Origin: a bacterium
GTDB lineage: Bacteria; CG2-30-53-67
NCBI GenBank assembly: GCA_919901565.1
Contig: CAKKPE010000044.1
Span: 1 to 43,743 of the forward strand
Reading direction: 5' to 3'
DNA length: 43,743 nucleotides
Position numbers and translations under genes: made by a program. Below, piece by piece: positions 33,929 to 43,484 of this stretch (positions within the stretch are counted from its first letter, which is position 1; the number at the start of each line of letters is the position of its first letter). Under the pieces are notes generated by a model. The model ran no database searches, was not told where the DNA came from, and worked only from the letters and a program-made list of their open reading frames with translations.

Positions 33929-35000
33929 CCTAACCGATCTGCTGCAAGTTCTGGGTGAAGTTAAAACCAAGAACGTCTCAAATACTTTCGAGCAATTTCT
34001 GGACAAAGAGATCAATATCTCAAAAGGGATTCGCAGTCTGGCCAGTGTAAGCCAAAATCATATTCGAGATTTTCTTGCATCCGAATGCAAACGGGATTTC
34101 ACGTTTCCGAGGGTTCTGTCAATTGCGGATTCGGACTTTCTTGGAGGATCATTCGCTCGCCACGCGAAGATCTGGCCGCTGGATGACATAGATATCTACC
34201 TACCATTAGATGGACTTGATCTGTTTTACATTCAAAATGGACTCCGTCTTCCGTATACGGTCATTTCCGATAATGTTCTTAAAACAAACCCTCTGCTGAA
34301 TCGTCGTTGGATGAACGGCTCGTTAATATCTTCTGTAAAACTCATCAACGAGTTTGCGGCTGTATTGCGGCGTCATTACCCGAAGGAGACAGGAGTCAGA
34401 TCAAACGGCGAAGCTATCAGCGTAAGGATGTCCCAATGTGCTACGAAAACAGGCGACGGCTTGGGATACGATGTTGTTCCATGTTTCCTGTTGAAGCCTT
34501 TCAATGCTGGTGAGCTGCCCTTTTATCTGATGCCAGATGGAAATGATGGCTGGCTTCGGACTAACCCCAAAATTGATGCTGAAATCTCAGACCAACTACA
34601 CGCGGATAACAACAAAACCTTTCGAAAGGTAGTAAAGCTCATCAAATACTGGAACGCTAAAAGCTTAGGAGGGACATTAAATTCGTACTATATCGAACTG
34701 GCTGTAGCCAGGGTTTTCCTCGAAAAAAATAAAATTGGAGAGAACATCCGATCCATCTCTTTCGGAGTCGCATTAGGGTTTTGGGCCTTGGATAGGGCTG
34801 TCCAGCAGGGCAATCAGATTGCCTGGATTTCGAACGCTCCCCACGCCGAACCTGGGCAATTAAATTCTTTGAACCGCATCCTACTGTCCATGGCTGTCTC
34901 AAATGCAAGATCTGCTTGGGACCTTGAGAGACAAGGGAACGAAGGAGGTGCCATTCAGGCCTGGGCTAAAGTCTTTGGCGACGCCTTCCTGTCGTCGTAG
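33921..35000 (+). CDS. CD-NTase (cGAS/DncV-like nucleotidyltransferase) of a CBASS
   Basis: This 359-residue protein has the nucleotidyltransferase core GGSFARHAKIWPLDDIDIYLPL: GGS at 75-77, DID with Asp89 and Asp91. The third metal-binding acid is Asp184 in GLGYDVVPCFLL, followed by an OAS1-C-like helical part (KTFRKVVKLIKYWN). CD-NTases make cyclic di- or trinucleotides on phage infection. AGGAGAAAAAAA precedes the ATG, which overlaps hsdS. The product nucleotide cannot be told from sequence. Its effector is the next gene. The location inside a type I restriction operon is notable. Confidence 0.9.
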   Translation: MSNLTDLLQVLGEVKTKNVSNTFEQFLDKEINISKGIRSLASVSQNHIRDFLASECKRDFTFPRVLSIADSDFLGGSFARHAKIWPLDDIDIYLPLDGLDLFYIQNGLRLPYTVISDNVLKTNPLLNRRWMNGSLISSVKLINEFAAVLRRHYPKETGVRSNGEAISVRMSQCATKTGDGLGYDVVPCFLLKPFNAGELPFYLMPDGNDGWLRTNPKIDAEISDQLHADNNKTFRKVVKLIKYWNAKSLGGTLNSYYIELAVARVFLEKNKIGENIRSISFGVALGFWALDRAVQQGNQIAWISNAPHAEPGQLNSLNRILLSMAVSNARSAWDLERQGNEGGAIQAWAKVFGDAFLSS

Positions 35001-35009
35001 GAAAAGGAC

Positions 35010-35834
35010 ATGAACTTGATCGATGCCATGAGAACTGAATATGGAAGGAGCAAGCGCTTCTGGCACTGGAGCCTGGGTTTTAGCCTTTTATTATATCTTC
35101 TGGCTGCCTTGAGCGTCTTTTACTCTGCCGGTTGGGGTGTGAAAACGATTGGAGTCATTGCTTTTATCATACAAATCCTACTTTTCTTTTCTCGTGCGCT
35201 CACGGGGCGTCACTTCTCATTGGGAGAGCAGATTCGTAGGCTTGCCATGCTGAACGACGGTTTGGGTAAGTCTCCATCCGAACTCCAGCTTGCCAAATTG
35301 AAGGAGAAGATCGGGGTAATAGAGACTGATGAGCCTGCATACGTTGGACCTTACTATGAATCAAAGTTACCGGTAGGACCTAAGCGCCTATTGGAGATCG
35401 TGGCAGAGTCCGCATTCTTTACTAGCGGACTCGCACGGACCAGCGTCTATGTATTTGGGGTAATCTCGATCGTGGGTGTCCTCCTGGTTTTCACCGGCCT
35501 TATCTTCGTTCTCAAAACTGAACTCTCTCAATCCAACTTGGACGCTGCAGCGAAAATTGCAGTTATAAGCATGGCTTTTTGGGCAACGGGTGACCTTGCA
35601 TCAACTGCTCTTCGTTTCAATTCTTTAGCAAACGCCTCTGAAAAAATTCTCGATCAATGTGGATATTTCCTCACGCAAGCGGGTGATTGCCGTGATGAGG
35701 CTCATGCAACTGCCGCGGAATACAACTGCGCCGTAATCCAAACGCCACCCATTCCAGCGTTCATCTATAAGTGGCGACAGAATATTTTAAACGAGGCATG
35801 GCGTAACAGAAAAGCGAAAGCGAGCACGACATAA
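35010..35834 (+). CDS. S-4TM-type CBASS membrane effector
   Basis: These 274 residues hold four hydrophobic segments at about 19-40, 43-62, 145-168 and 179-201, in two pairs separated by a cytosolic region. That region contains YVGPYYESKLPVGPKRLLEIVAESAFFT, which looks like the SMODS-associated 4TM (S-4TM) family signature. Such effectors are thought to open or disrupt the inner membrane when the cyclic nucleotide binds. The gene begins nine bases after the CD-NTase stop with AAAAGGA before the ATG. No further CBASS ancillary gene (Cap2/Cap3, HORMA/TRIP13) is present, so this is the minimal two-gene type. Confidence 0.85.
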   Translation: MNLIDAMRTEYGRSKRFWHWSLGFSLLLYLLAALSVFYSAGWGVKTIGVIAFIIQILLFFSRALTGRHFSLGEQIRRLAMLNDGLGKSPSELQLAKLKEKIGVIETDEPAYVGPYYESKLPVGPKRLLEIVAESAFFTSGLARTSVYVFGVISIVGVLLVFTGLIFVLKTELSQSNLDAAAKIAVISMAFWATGDLASTALRFNSLANASEKILDQCGYFLTQAGDCRDEAHATAAEYNCAVIQTPPIPAFIYKWRQNILNEAWRNRKAKASTT

Positions 35835-35909
35835 ATGCCGGGTAATTTTGGCAATGAACACCTGTCCACGCAATGCCCGCTGATCGCCTATGCTGTGGAG
35901 ATCATCTAA
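35835..35909 (+). pseudogene. hsdR 5'-end remnant (24 codons)
   Basis: The frame MPGNFGNEHLSTQCPLIAYA-VEII-stop matches the start of full hsdR at 37688 (MPNLGNERPTVQDPLIGYAVEIG): about 15 of 23 aligned positions are identical, and the DNA around GCCTATGC-GTGGAGATC matches best. It lies where hsdR would be expected directly after the CBASS genes. The AlbA-type ATPase gene starts three bases after its stop and separates it from the full hsdR. Confidence 0.85.
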
Positions 35910-35912
35910 TCT

Positions 35913-37577
35913 ATGACTGCCATCTTAAACAAACTCCGCGAATGGATGGAAGGCAAGGAGGATGAGCACCTTGAATTCAAGGAGGCGAAGAACCGCTTTG
36001 ACTTTGAGGAATTGGTAAAGTACTGTGCGGCGATTGCAAATGAAGGTGGCGGGAAATTAATCCTCGGTGTAACGAATAAACGACCGCGGCGAGTGGTCGA
36101 CTGTCGTGCATTCGAAAGTCTGGAACGTACCAAGGCCGGTTTGACTGAACGGTTGCATCTGCGTTTTGAGATTGATGAGATCGAACACCCGAATGGTCGT
36201 GTTCTTGTTTTCCACGTTCCTTCCCGTCCCATCGGTATGCCAATTCAATACAGAGGATCGTATTGGATGCGGGCCGGCGAAGGTCTCGTGCCCATGACTC
36301 CGGATAGGCTAAAACGAATCTTCGATGAAGCCGGGCCCGATTTCTCCGCTGAGATTTGTTCTCACGCAGCCCTTTCTGACCTGGACCCCACCGCAATTCA
36401 GCGTTTTCGCGCGATGTGGCAACGAAAATCCGGGAATGAAGCCATCGATAAAGTTACCGATGAACGGCTTTTGGCGGATGCAGAGCTGGTTGTGGACGGT
36501 CGCGTGACCTATGCAGCACTTATCCTTTTGGGCACCCGGCAGGCGCTCGGCAAACACTTGGCCCAGGCCGAGGTGATTTTCGAGTACCGGTCCAGCGAAG
36601 CCTCGATCCCTTCTCAGCAACGCAAAGAGTATCGTCAAGGCTTCTTTCTCTTTGATGAGGACTTGTGGAACACGATTAACCTTCGTAATGATATCCAACA
36701 TTTTCAGGATGGGCTCTTTGTTTGGGATATTCCTACTTTTAACGAACTGGTGGTTCGTGAAGCCATTCTGAATGCGGTCAGTCACCGTGATTATCGCCTG
36801 GCCGGTTCCGTTTTTGTCCGTCAGTTTCCACGAAAACTGGAGGTCATCAGCCCGGGCGGCTTTCCTCCGGGCGTGAATGCAGAGAACATCCTGATAAAGC
36901 AAGTTCCCCGGAATCGCCGCATCGCGGAGGCATTTGCCAGATGCGGATTGGTCGAACGTGCAGGTCAAGGAGCAGACCGGATGTTCAGGCAATGCATCAG
37001 AGAGAGCAAACCACGTCCGGACTTCTCGCAGACGGATGATTACGAAGTTTTCCTCACGCTCAAGGGAGATGTTCAAGACCCCGTTTTCCTGCGATTCCTT
37101 GAGAAGATCGGAAAAGAAACTTTAGCTACATTCACACTTGAAGATCTTCTTGCTTTAGATATGATTCACAGAGAGCAAAAGATTCCTTTGGATTTGAAGG
37201 AACGGCTGCCTGGTTTAAAGGACCAAGGCGTTATCGAGATCATTGGACATGGAAAAGGAACCCGTTATCTTCTCTCAAGACGTTTCTACCAGTTCATGGG
37301 CAAGAAAGGTACTTATACCCGAAAACGCGGCCTTGACCGCGAAACGAATAAGACGCTTTTGCTTAAACATATCGAAGAGAACAAAACAATGGGAAGTCCG
37401 CTTCGGGAACTCATGCAAGTTTTGCCCGCTTTGTCCCGGCAACAGGTACAAGTCCTGCTTCGGGAATTGAGATCTGATGGACAGATTCACAGTGTCGGTG
37501 CGACACGGGGAGGCCGTTGGTACTCTGGGCCAACTTCTTCTGGAATTGCTTCTAATAAAGATACCAAGAAGCAATGA
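35913..37577 (+). CDS. AlbA_2/Schlafen-type ATP-binding protein
   Basis: This 554-residue protein has an N-terminal AlbA_2 (Slfn-like) domain (EDEHLEFKEAKNRFDFEELVKYCAAIANEGGGKLILGVTNKR, about 16-55). A GHKL-like ATP-binding domain follows (VREAILNAVSHRDYRLAGSV, ISPGGFPPGV, CGLVERAGQGADRM), and winged-helix-like segments lie at the C-terminus. Proteins of this layout are often found inside type I restriction loci, but their biochemical role is not settled. It sits between the hsdR remnant and full hsdR and appears to be an insertion. A 10-bp inverted pair (AATTGCTTCT at 37544, AGAAGCAATT at 37578) spans its 3' end. Confidence 0.9.
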   Translation: MTAILNKLREWMEGKEDEHLEFKEAKNRFDFEELVKYCAAIANEGGGKLILGVTNKRPRRVVDCRAFESLERTKAGLTERLHLRFEIDEIEHPNGRVLVFHVPSRPIGMPIQYRGSYWMRAGEGLVPMTPDRLKRIFDEAGPDFSAEICSHAALSDLDPTAIQRFRAMWQRKSGNEAIDKVTDERLLADAELVVDGRVTYAALILLGTRQALGKHLAQAEVIFEYRSSEASIPSQQRKEYRQGFFLFDEDLWNTINLRNDIQHFQDGLFVWDIPTFNELVVREAILNAVSHRDYRLAGSVFVRQFPRKLEVISPGGFPPGVNAENILIKQVPRNRRIAEAFARCGLVERAGQGADRMFRQCIRESKPRPDFSQTDDYEVFLTLKGDVQDPVFLRFLEKIGKETLATFTLEDLLALDMIHREQKIPLDLKERLPGLKDQGVIEIIGHGKGTRYLLSRRFYQFMGKKGTYTRKRGLDRETNKTLLLKHIEENKTMGSPLRELMQVLPALSRQQVQVLLRELRSDGQIHSVGATRGGRWYSGPTSSGIASNKDTKKQ

Positions 37578-37687
37578 AGAAGCAATTGCGATTTACAACT
37601 ATATGTTTTGTAAGCGTTTTATTGCTTTATGGGTTTGCTGTATTATGCTTCCTTCCATGCAATTCCAGAGCAAAATGAAGGAGAACG

Positions 37688-40588
37688 ATGCCTAACCTCG
37701 GCAACGAAAGGCCTACTGTCCAAGACCCTCTGATCGGCTATGCCGTGGAGATCGGGTGGACTTATTTGTCGCCGGAGCAGGCGCTGACGCTTCGGCGGGG
37801 TGAGAGCGGGACGCTGCTCTATCCGTTGTTACAAGAAAAACTGATTTCTCTCAATCCTGGTGTGGTCACGGTCGACAACGTGGATCAGGTAATCGCTAAG
37901 ATTGAGAATGTTAGAAACAACATTGAGGGCAATGCAGAAGTTCTGGCTTGGCTTCGCGGGGAGCGGTCGATTTTTATTGAAGGTGAGAAGCGCCAGCGAA
38001 ACGTGACGGTGATCGACTTCGAGCATCCTGCGAACAACGCCTTCCATGTCACCGACGAGTGGCAATATACAAATGGACTTCACCAGTGGGACAAAAAGAC
38101 CAATCGGCCGGATGTGATCTTCCTGATCAACGGAATTCCCGTCGCGATCGTCGAGACCAAAAGCGCTAAAAGAGCGGACGGCATTGAGCAAGGGCTCACT
38201 CAGATCCGCCGCTATCACCGAGAGACGCCCGAGATGCTGACTGCGCCGCAGATCTTTGACGTGACCCATCTGATCGATTTTTACTACGGCGTCACCTGGA
38301 ACTTCGACCGAAAAGATTTCTTCAACTGGAAGGATGAGGAAAAAGGCAACTTCGAAAAGAAGGTCAAACGATTCTTCGCTCGTGAGCGTTTCTTGAAACT
38401 GATCGGCGAATGGATCGTCTTTTTCAAAAAGGATGACGAACTCCGGAAAATCGTCCTTCGGCAGCACCAAACCCGCGCGGTGGAGAAGGTGGTTGAGCGA
38501 AGCCTCGATCCGGAAAAAAGAACCGGTCTGATCTGGCATACCCAGGGCTCCGGAAAGACTTTTACGATGATCAAAGCGGCCGAGCAGATCCTTGAACACC
38601 CTGCTTTTGAGAAACCCACCGTGATCATGCTTGTGGATCGAAACGAGTTGGAAGGACAGCTTTCGGGCTGGATCACGAGCGTGCTTGGAGAAGGGAGGGC
38701 TGAACTGGCCCGCAGCAAACAGCATCTTCGAGAGATTTTACGGTCCGACTACCGCGGTTTGATCGTCTCGATGATCCACAAGTTCGACAAAGCCGATGCC
38801 GATCTCTGTACGCGTCGTAATGTATTTATTTTAGTGGATGAGGCCCATCGAACCACGAGCGGTGATCTGGGGAACTACCTTGTGGCCGCTCTTCCAAATG
38901 CCACGATGATCGGCTTTACCGGAACGCCCATTGACAAAATTGTCTACGGCAAGGGAACCTTCAAAGTCTTCGGCAAGGATGATCCGCAAGGCTATCTTGA
39001 CAAGTATTCGATCAGAGAGTCGATTGACGACGGCACGACGCTCGTTCTGAATTACACACTGGCGCCAAATGACATCCGGGTGCCGCGCGAGCAACTCGAA
39101 AAAGAGTTCTTTGATCTGGTCGAGACCGAAGGGATCAGCGACATTGAGGAACTGAACAAGATCCTCGACCGCGCTCTTCACTTGAAGGCTTTTTTGAAGG
39201 CCACGGACCGCGTGGAGAAGGTAGCCCGATTTGTTGCCGATCATTTTAAAGAGAATGTCGAGCCGATGGGCTACAAGGCGTTTCTCGTCGGTGTAGATCG
39301 GGAGGCATGTGCTCTCTATAAAAAAACCCTGGACCAATACCTGCCCCCGGAATATTCGACCGTTGTCTATACATCGGTTCACAATGATCCCGAACTGCTT
39401 GCCCAATACCATCTTAGTGGAGACAAGGAAAAGTCGGTTCGCCAAGCGTTTCGCAAGAAAGACAAGCTTCCTAAAATTCTGATTGTTACCGAAAAACTCT
39501 TGACCGGCTTTGACGCCCCCATTCTTTACTGCATGTATCTGGACAAGCCGATGCGGGACCACACACTCCTTCAAGCTATTGCCCGGGTCAACCGCCCCTA
39601 TGAAGAGGAAGGGGGCATCAGGAAGCCGGCGGGCTTTGTCGTTGACTTTGTTGGGATCTTCGAGAAACTTGAGAAGGCGCTGGCTTTCGATTCTGATGTT
39701 GTCGCAAGTGTGATTCAGAACATCGATGTTCTCAAGGAACGCTTCAAGACCCTTATGACCGAACAAGCGTCTGCCTATCTCAAACTTTGCCAAGGATCTA
39801 TTGACGACAAAGCCGTCGAGCGAGCCATTGACGTTTTTGACGATAAGGATAAACGGGAAGCCTTCTTCAAATTCTTCAAGGAACTCGAAGTGCTTTATGA
39901 GATCATTTCGCCGGATGTTTTTCTCCGCGACTATCTGGACAACTACCGAAATCTCTCGATTCTCCACCAGATTGTTCGAAATGCCTTCGGCAAACATATT
40001 GTCCCTTGTGCGGATATTGCAAAAAAGACGGAGTCGCTGGTTCGTGAGAGCGTGACGGCCTATGGGCTTACAAACACGATGCCGCTGGTGAAGATCGATG
40101 AAAAAACACTGGATGTCTTGAAAAGCTCGAAATCGTCCACCTCCTCCAAGATCATAAACCTCGGAAAAGGCTTGATCCAGACGGTTATCGACCAAGGGGA
40201 GGAGCAACCCTTTTTAGTTCCGATCGGGGAGCGAGCCGAGGCCATTCTGGAAGCCTACGACGACCGACAGATCGAAACCCAGGCCGCTCTCAGGCAGCTT
40301 GAATCGTTGCTGAACGAATATTTGCAATCGCGAAGGGAGTCTGAGAAGAGCGGTCTTGACATGAACACCTTCACGATTTTGTGGATATTAAAACAGGTGG
40401 GTGCAAAGCAACCCGAGAAAACGGCTCCTCTGATCGACGATGCTTTGAAACGGTTTTCATACCATGCATATAATGCCGCAGACCGGCGTCGTCTGAAGGC
40501 AGAACTTTATAAGATTCTCCTCTCGGCGGTCGGTAAGGAGCGGATGGTGGATTTGGTTGACCGAATCCTCAAGCTTCCGAGGAAATGA
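37688..40588 (+). CDS. hsdR: HsdR, type I restriction endonuclease
   Basis: This 966-residue motor and nuclease subunit has a PD-(D/E)xK nuclease site: PD at 141-142 and ETK at 156-158 (RPDVIFLINGIPVAIVETKS). The SF2 motor follows with Walker A TQGSGKT (about 282-288), DEAHRT, GFTGTP and the motif VI region QAIARVNRPY, then a C-terminal helical domain that binds HsdM. AAGGAG precedes the ATG. The gene looks fully intact. It is separated from hsdM/hsdS by the CBASS genes and the AlbA gene and has about 110 bases of its own leader, so expression may be partly uncoupled from the methylase. Confidence 0.95.
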   Translation: MPNLGNERPTVQDPLIGYAVEIGWTYLSPEQALTLRRGESGTLLYPLLQEKLISLNPGVVTVDNVDQVIAKIENVRNNIEGNAEVLAWLRGERSIFIEGEKRQRNVTVIDFEHPANNAFHVTDEWQYTNGLHQWDKKTNRPDVIFLINGIPVAIVETKSAKRADGIEQGLTQIRRYHRETPEMLTAPQIFDVTHLIDFYYGVTWNFDRKDFFNWKDEEKGNFEKKVKRFFARERFLKLIGEWIVFFKKDDELRKIVLRQHQTRAVEKVVERSLDPEKRTGLIWHTQGSGKTFTMIKAAEQILEHPAFEKPTVIMLVDRNELEGQLSGWITSVLGEGRAELARSKQHLREILRSDYRGLIVSMIHKFDKADADLCTRRNVFILVDEAHRTTSGDLGNYLVAALPNATMIGFTGTPIDKIVYGKGTFKVFGKDDPQGYLDKYSIRESIDDGTTLVLNYTLAPNDIRVPREQLEKEFFDLVETEGISDIEELNKILDRALHLKAFLKATDRVEKVARFVADHFKENVEPMGYKAFLVGVDREACALYKKTLDQYLPPEYSTVVYTSVHNDPELLAQYHLSGDKEKSVRQAFRKKDKLPKILIVTEKLLTGFDAPILYCMYLDKPMRDHTLLQAIARVNRPYEEEGGIRKPAGFVVDFVGIFEKLEKALAFDSDVVASVIQNIDVLKERFKTLMTEQASAYLKLCQGSIDDKAVERAIDVFDDKDKREAFFKFFKELEVLYEIISPDVFLRDYLDNYRNLSILHQIVRNAFGKHIVPCADIAKKTESLVRESVTAYGLTNTMPLVKIDEKTLDVLKSSKSSTSSKIINLGKGLIQTVIDQGEEQPFLVPIGERAEAILEAYDDRQIETQAALRQLESLLNEYLQSRRESEKSGLDMNTFTILWILKQVGAKQPEKTAPLIDDALKRFSYHAYNAADRRRLKAELYKILLSAVGKERMVDLVDRILKLPRK

Positions 40589-40917
40589 AGATGGACAGAA
40601 ACACGAGTTTCAACAAGGCTACGGCTTTGAAAGAGAATGTGGGGAAGTGGGCAACTCGAATCGGTGTGCATCCGAATCGTGTTCAAATCCAGCGTATGAC
40701 AAAAAAGTGGGCTTCCTGCTCGACGGGCGGCCGGATCTGTTTTAGCACGGATCTATTGAAGGAAAATAAAGCTTTCCAAGAGGTTGTTGTCGTCCACGAA
40801 CTTCTTCATCTCCGAGTACCTAACCACGGAAAACTATTCAAGAGTCTGATGAATGCGTATCTGCCCCACTGGGAAACAGCAGTAAATGGGCGTGTGACTC
40901 GCATGTGCGGCTATTGA
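40585..40917 (+). CDS. YgjP-like (DUF45/M48-type) metallopeptidase domain protein
   Basis: The 110-residue protein carries the zinc signature HELLHLRVPNHGKLF (HExxH plus a third His) and MTKKWASCSTGGRICFS, as in YgjP/DUF45 proteins. It begins in the last codons of hsdR (ATGA overlap) with a second in-frame ATG at 40591. Small DUF45 proteins often follow hsdR in type I loci; their role is unknown. Proteolytic control of HsdR is an attractive guess only. Confidence 0.88.
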   Translation: MKMDRNTSFNKATALKENVGKWATRIGVHPNRVQIQRMTKKWASCSTGGRICFSTDLLKENKAFQEVVVVHELLHLRVPNHGKLFKSLMNAYLPHWETAVNGRVTRMCGY

Positions 40918-40980
40918 ATTTTTTTGTTGATTCGGTAGAGTTTTGGGAATGAAGACAGCAAGCGTAAATCGTGCCGCATG

Positions 40981-42174
40981 TTATAACACCCTGCAGACCA
41001 GGCCCTTGAGGTAGCTTCCTTCCGGAAAACTGAGCAGCGTGGGGTGGTCGGGAGCCTGGGAGAGCCTTTGGATAATCTGCACATCGCGTCCTGCGTCCAA
41101 TGCCGCTCCGGCCACGATCTTCTGAAACAGATCCGGCGCCAGGAGCCCTGAGCAGGAGAAGGTGAAGAGCACGCCGCCGGGTCTCAGGAGTTTGAATGCC
41201 AGCAGGTTGATGTCTTTGTATCCCCGGCCTGCGCGCTCGATCTGACTCATGGACTCGGCGAACTTCGGCGGGTCCAGGATGATCAGATCAAACTCACGGC
41301 GTGAATCGCGGTACTGCCGCAGGACCTGGAACACGTCTCCGGCCACGCTCTCGACCTGATCGGCATTCAGATTATTCAGTTCGACGTTTTTCGCGGCCAG
41401 TGCCAGTGCATCGGATGAGGACTCGACATGGGTCACCCGGGCCGCGCCCCCCTTGAGTGCAAAGACCCCGAAACCTCCGGTATATGCGAAGCCGTTCAGG
41501 ACCTCACTCCCTCGGGCATAGCCGGCTGCCAGGGCGCGGTTGTCCCGCTGGTCAAGGTAGAAGCCTGTTTTGTGGCCGTGCAGGATATCCACCAGGAAGC
41601 GGCACTCTCCCTCCCGGATCTCGACCAGATCGGGCGGCGCATCCCCTGCGAGGATCCCCGTGCATGGCTGGAGCCCTTCTTTCTCCCGCACGTCAAGATC
41701 CGAGCGCTCGTAGATGCCTGCGCAGGGGACCAGATCTTTGATCCGGGCAACGATCTCCTGCTTCCAGTACTCGGACCCGGCGGTCATGAACTGGCAGACC
41801 AGGAAGCCGCCGTAGCGGTCCACGATCAGCCCGGGAAGGCCGTCGGATTCCGAATGGACCAGCCGGACCGCGGTCAGGTCTTTGGATTCTGTCAGGTCAC
41901 GGCGGGACGCTATGGCCCGCTCCAGCCTGCCGCGGAAAAAAGCAGGCGATATCTCTTCATCCGGGTTGAATGTCCAGACGCGGACCGTGATCTGGGAATG
42001 CGGAGAATAGGCGCCTCGGGCGAGACGTCTGCGGTCCTGCGCCAGGATCTCCACGGTCTCACCGGGCGCCGGCGTTCCTTGAACCGATGCAATGGCGCCG
42101 GAGAAGATCCATGGATGGCGGCGGTGCAGGGCTTTTTCACGCCCGGATTTAAGAATGACCGAAGCCATGCCCAT
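40981..42174 (-). CDS. RlmI-like 23S rRNA cytosine-5 methyltransferase
   Basis: These 397 residues hold an N-terminal PUA domain (HPWIFSGAIASVQGTPAPGETVEI) and a Rossmann-fold SAM domain with GFYLDQRDNRALA, VLNGFAYTGGFGVFALKGGA, VESSSDALALAAKN and the catalytic region LDPPKFAES, plus FSCSGLL. This is the RlmI/YccW family (23S rRNA m5C1962). Either of the ATGs at 42174 and 42168 may start it. It converges with the restriction locus. Confidence 0.93.
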   Translation of the reverse strand: MGMASVILKSGREKALHRRHPWIFSGAIASVQGTPAPGETVEILAQDRRRLARGAYSPHSQITVRVWTFNPDEEISPAFFRGRLERAIASRRDLTESKDLTAVRLVHSESDGLPGLIVDRYGGFLVCQFMTAGSEYWKQEIVARIKDLVPCAGIYERSDLDVREKEGLQPCTGILAGDAPPDLVEIREGECRFLVDILHGHKTGFYLDQRDNRALAAGYARGSEVLNGFAYTGGFGVFALKGGAARVTHVESSSDALALAAKNVELNNLNADQVESVAGDVFQVLRQYRDSRREFDLIILDPPKFAESMSQIERAGRGYKDINLLAFKLLRPGGVLFTFSCSGLLAPDLFQKIVAGAALDAGRDVQIIQRLSQAPDHPTLLSFPEGSYLKGLVCRVL

Positions 42175-42253
42175 TCAGACACCCATTGAAAGATTCGAGA
42201 GAGAAACCGTAACTCCCGGGATACTATAATAAGGGCTGATTTGAAATCAAGGG

Positions 42254-43429
42254 TTAAACGAATTGGCCTGCACAGTAGCCTGAAGACCAGGCCCACTGCA
42301 GATTGTAGCCGCCGAGATCACCTGTGACATCGGCCACCTCTCCTATAAAATAGAGTCCTTTGACCTTTTTGGACTCCATGGTCCTGGAGGAGAGCTCATG
42401 TGTGTCGACCCCGCCCACGGTGACCTCCGCGGTTTCATACCCCTTTGTGCCTTTGGGTTTGACCTCCCACCGGTGCAGGATATTGGACAGATGCTTCAGT
42501 TCCTTGTCCGGGATCTGATTCATGGACCGGTTCTCGATCCAAAGCTCACAGATCCGCAGGGCAAATCGGGCAGGGAGATGTTCAGAGAGCACGGTTTTGA
42601 CAGCGGCCCTGGGCCTGAGGGCCTTCTCCCCTCTGAGATGTTCGTAGAGATCAAGGTCCGGAAAGAGGTCAATGGTTAGGGTATCGCCCGGTTTCCAGCA
42701 GGAGGATATTTGCAGGATGGCCGGACCGCTCAACCCTTCATGGGTGAAAAGGAGGCTCTCCCTGATTTCCCTTTTATTGCAGGCCACCATCACATCCATG
42801 GACAGGCCTGCGAGCCCTTTGAAGCGGTCCGCATCCTCACGGCTGAATATCAGCGGCACCAGGCCGGGCCTTGTCTCTGCAACCTTCAACCCGAACTGCC
42901 GGGCGATCCTATGCCCAAGGCCGGACGCACCCAGTCCGGGATAGGATAACCCTCCGGTGGCCACGACCAGGGATTCGCACTCGAAGTCTCCGAGGCTGGA
43001 TTGGACCTGAAAGAAGCGGTCTTTTTTGATCCTTCGAATGCGGCATCCCAATCGGATGGTGACGCCGGCATCTTTGCATTCTTTCAATAGCATCTTCACT
43101 ATTTCCCTTGCCGATTTATTGCAGAAGAGCTGCCCGGATTTCTTTTCATGGCAGGGGATGCCGTGTCTTTGGACCAGTGCCTTGAAGTCGTGCTGGGTAT
43201 ACCGGGCCAGGGCGGATTTGCAGAAATGTTCGTTGCCGGACAGATAGTGCTCCGCAGAGATCTCCAGGTTGGTAAAATTGCAATGCCCGCCGCCGGAAAT
43301 GAGGATTTTCTTCGCGGCCCTGTCTGCATGGTCCAGGCACAGGACCTTTCGCCCCCGTTTTCCCGCCTCCACGGCGCACATGAGGCCCGCCGCGCCTGCA
43401 CCGATAATGATGACGTCATAATCTGTCAT
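42254..43429 (-). CDS. HI0933/YhiN-family FAD-dependent oxidoreductase
   Basis: This 391-residue flavoprotein has an N-terminal GxGxxG FAD site (DVIIIGAGAAGLMCAVEAGKRG), the KILISGGGHCNFTN segment, VVATGGLSYPGLGASG and a C-terminal GLYFIGEVADVTGDLGGYNLQWAWSSG. The length fits the family, whose substrate is not established. It is the last gene on the right and is followed only by repeats. Confidence 0.93.
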   Translation of the reverse strand: MTDYDVIIIGAGAAGLMCAVEAGKRGRKVLCLDHADRAAKKILISGGGHCNFTNLEISAEHYLSGNEHFCKSALARYTQHDFKALVQRHGIPCHEKKSGQLFCNKSAREIVKMLLKECKDAGVTIRLGCRIRRIKKDRFFQVQSSLGDFECESLVVATGGLSYPGLGASGLGHRIARQFGLKVAETRPGLVPLIFSREDADRFKGLAGLSMDVMVACNKREIRESLLFTHEGLSGPAILQISSCWKPGDTLTIDLFPDLDLYEHLRGEKALRPRAAVKTVLSEHLPARFALRICELWIENRSMNQIPDKELKHLSNILHRWEVKPKGTKGYETAEVTVGGVDTHELSSRTMESKKVKGLYFIGEVADVTGDLGGYNLQWAWSSGYCAGQFV

Positions 43430-43484
43430 AGGATTCCAGCAAATTATTAAGGTTCTCGTAATAGAATTGACATTGATTGTAAAA

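Noticed and set aside
37829-40207. Long antisense open frames (about 298 and 458 codons) opposite hsdR
   Set aside because: Their translations show no family motifs, and the plus-strand HsdR has a complete set of motifs over the same DNA.
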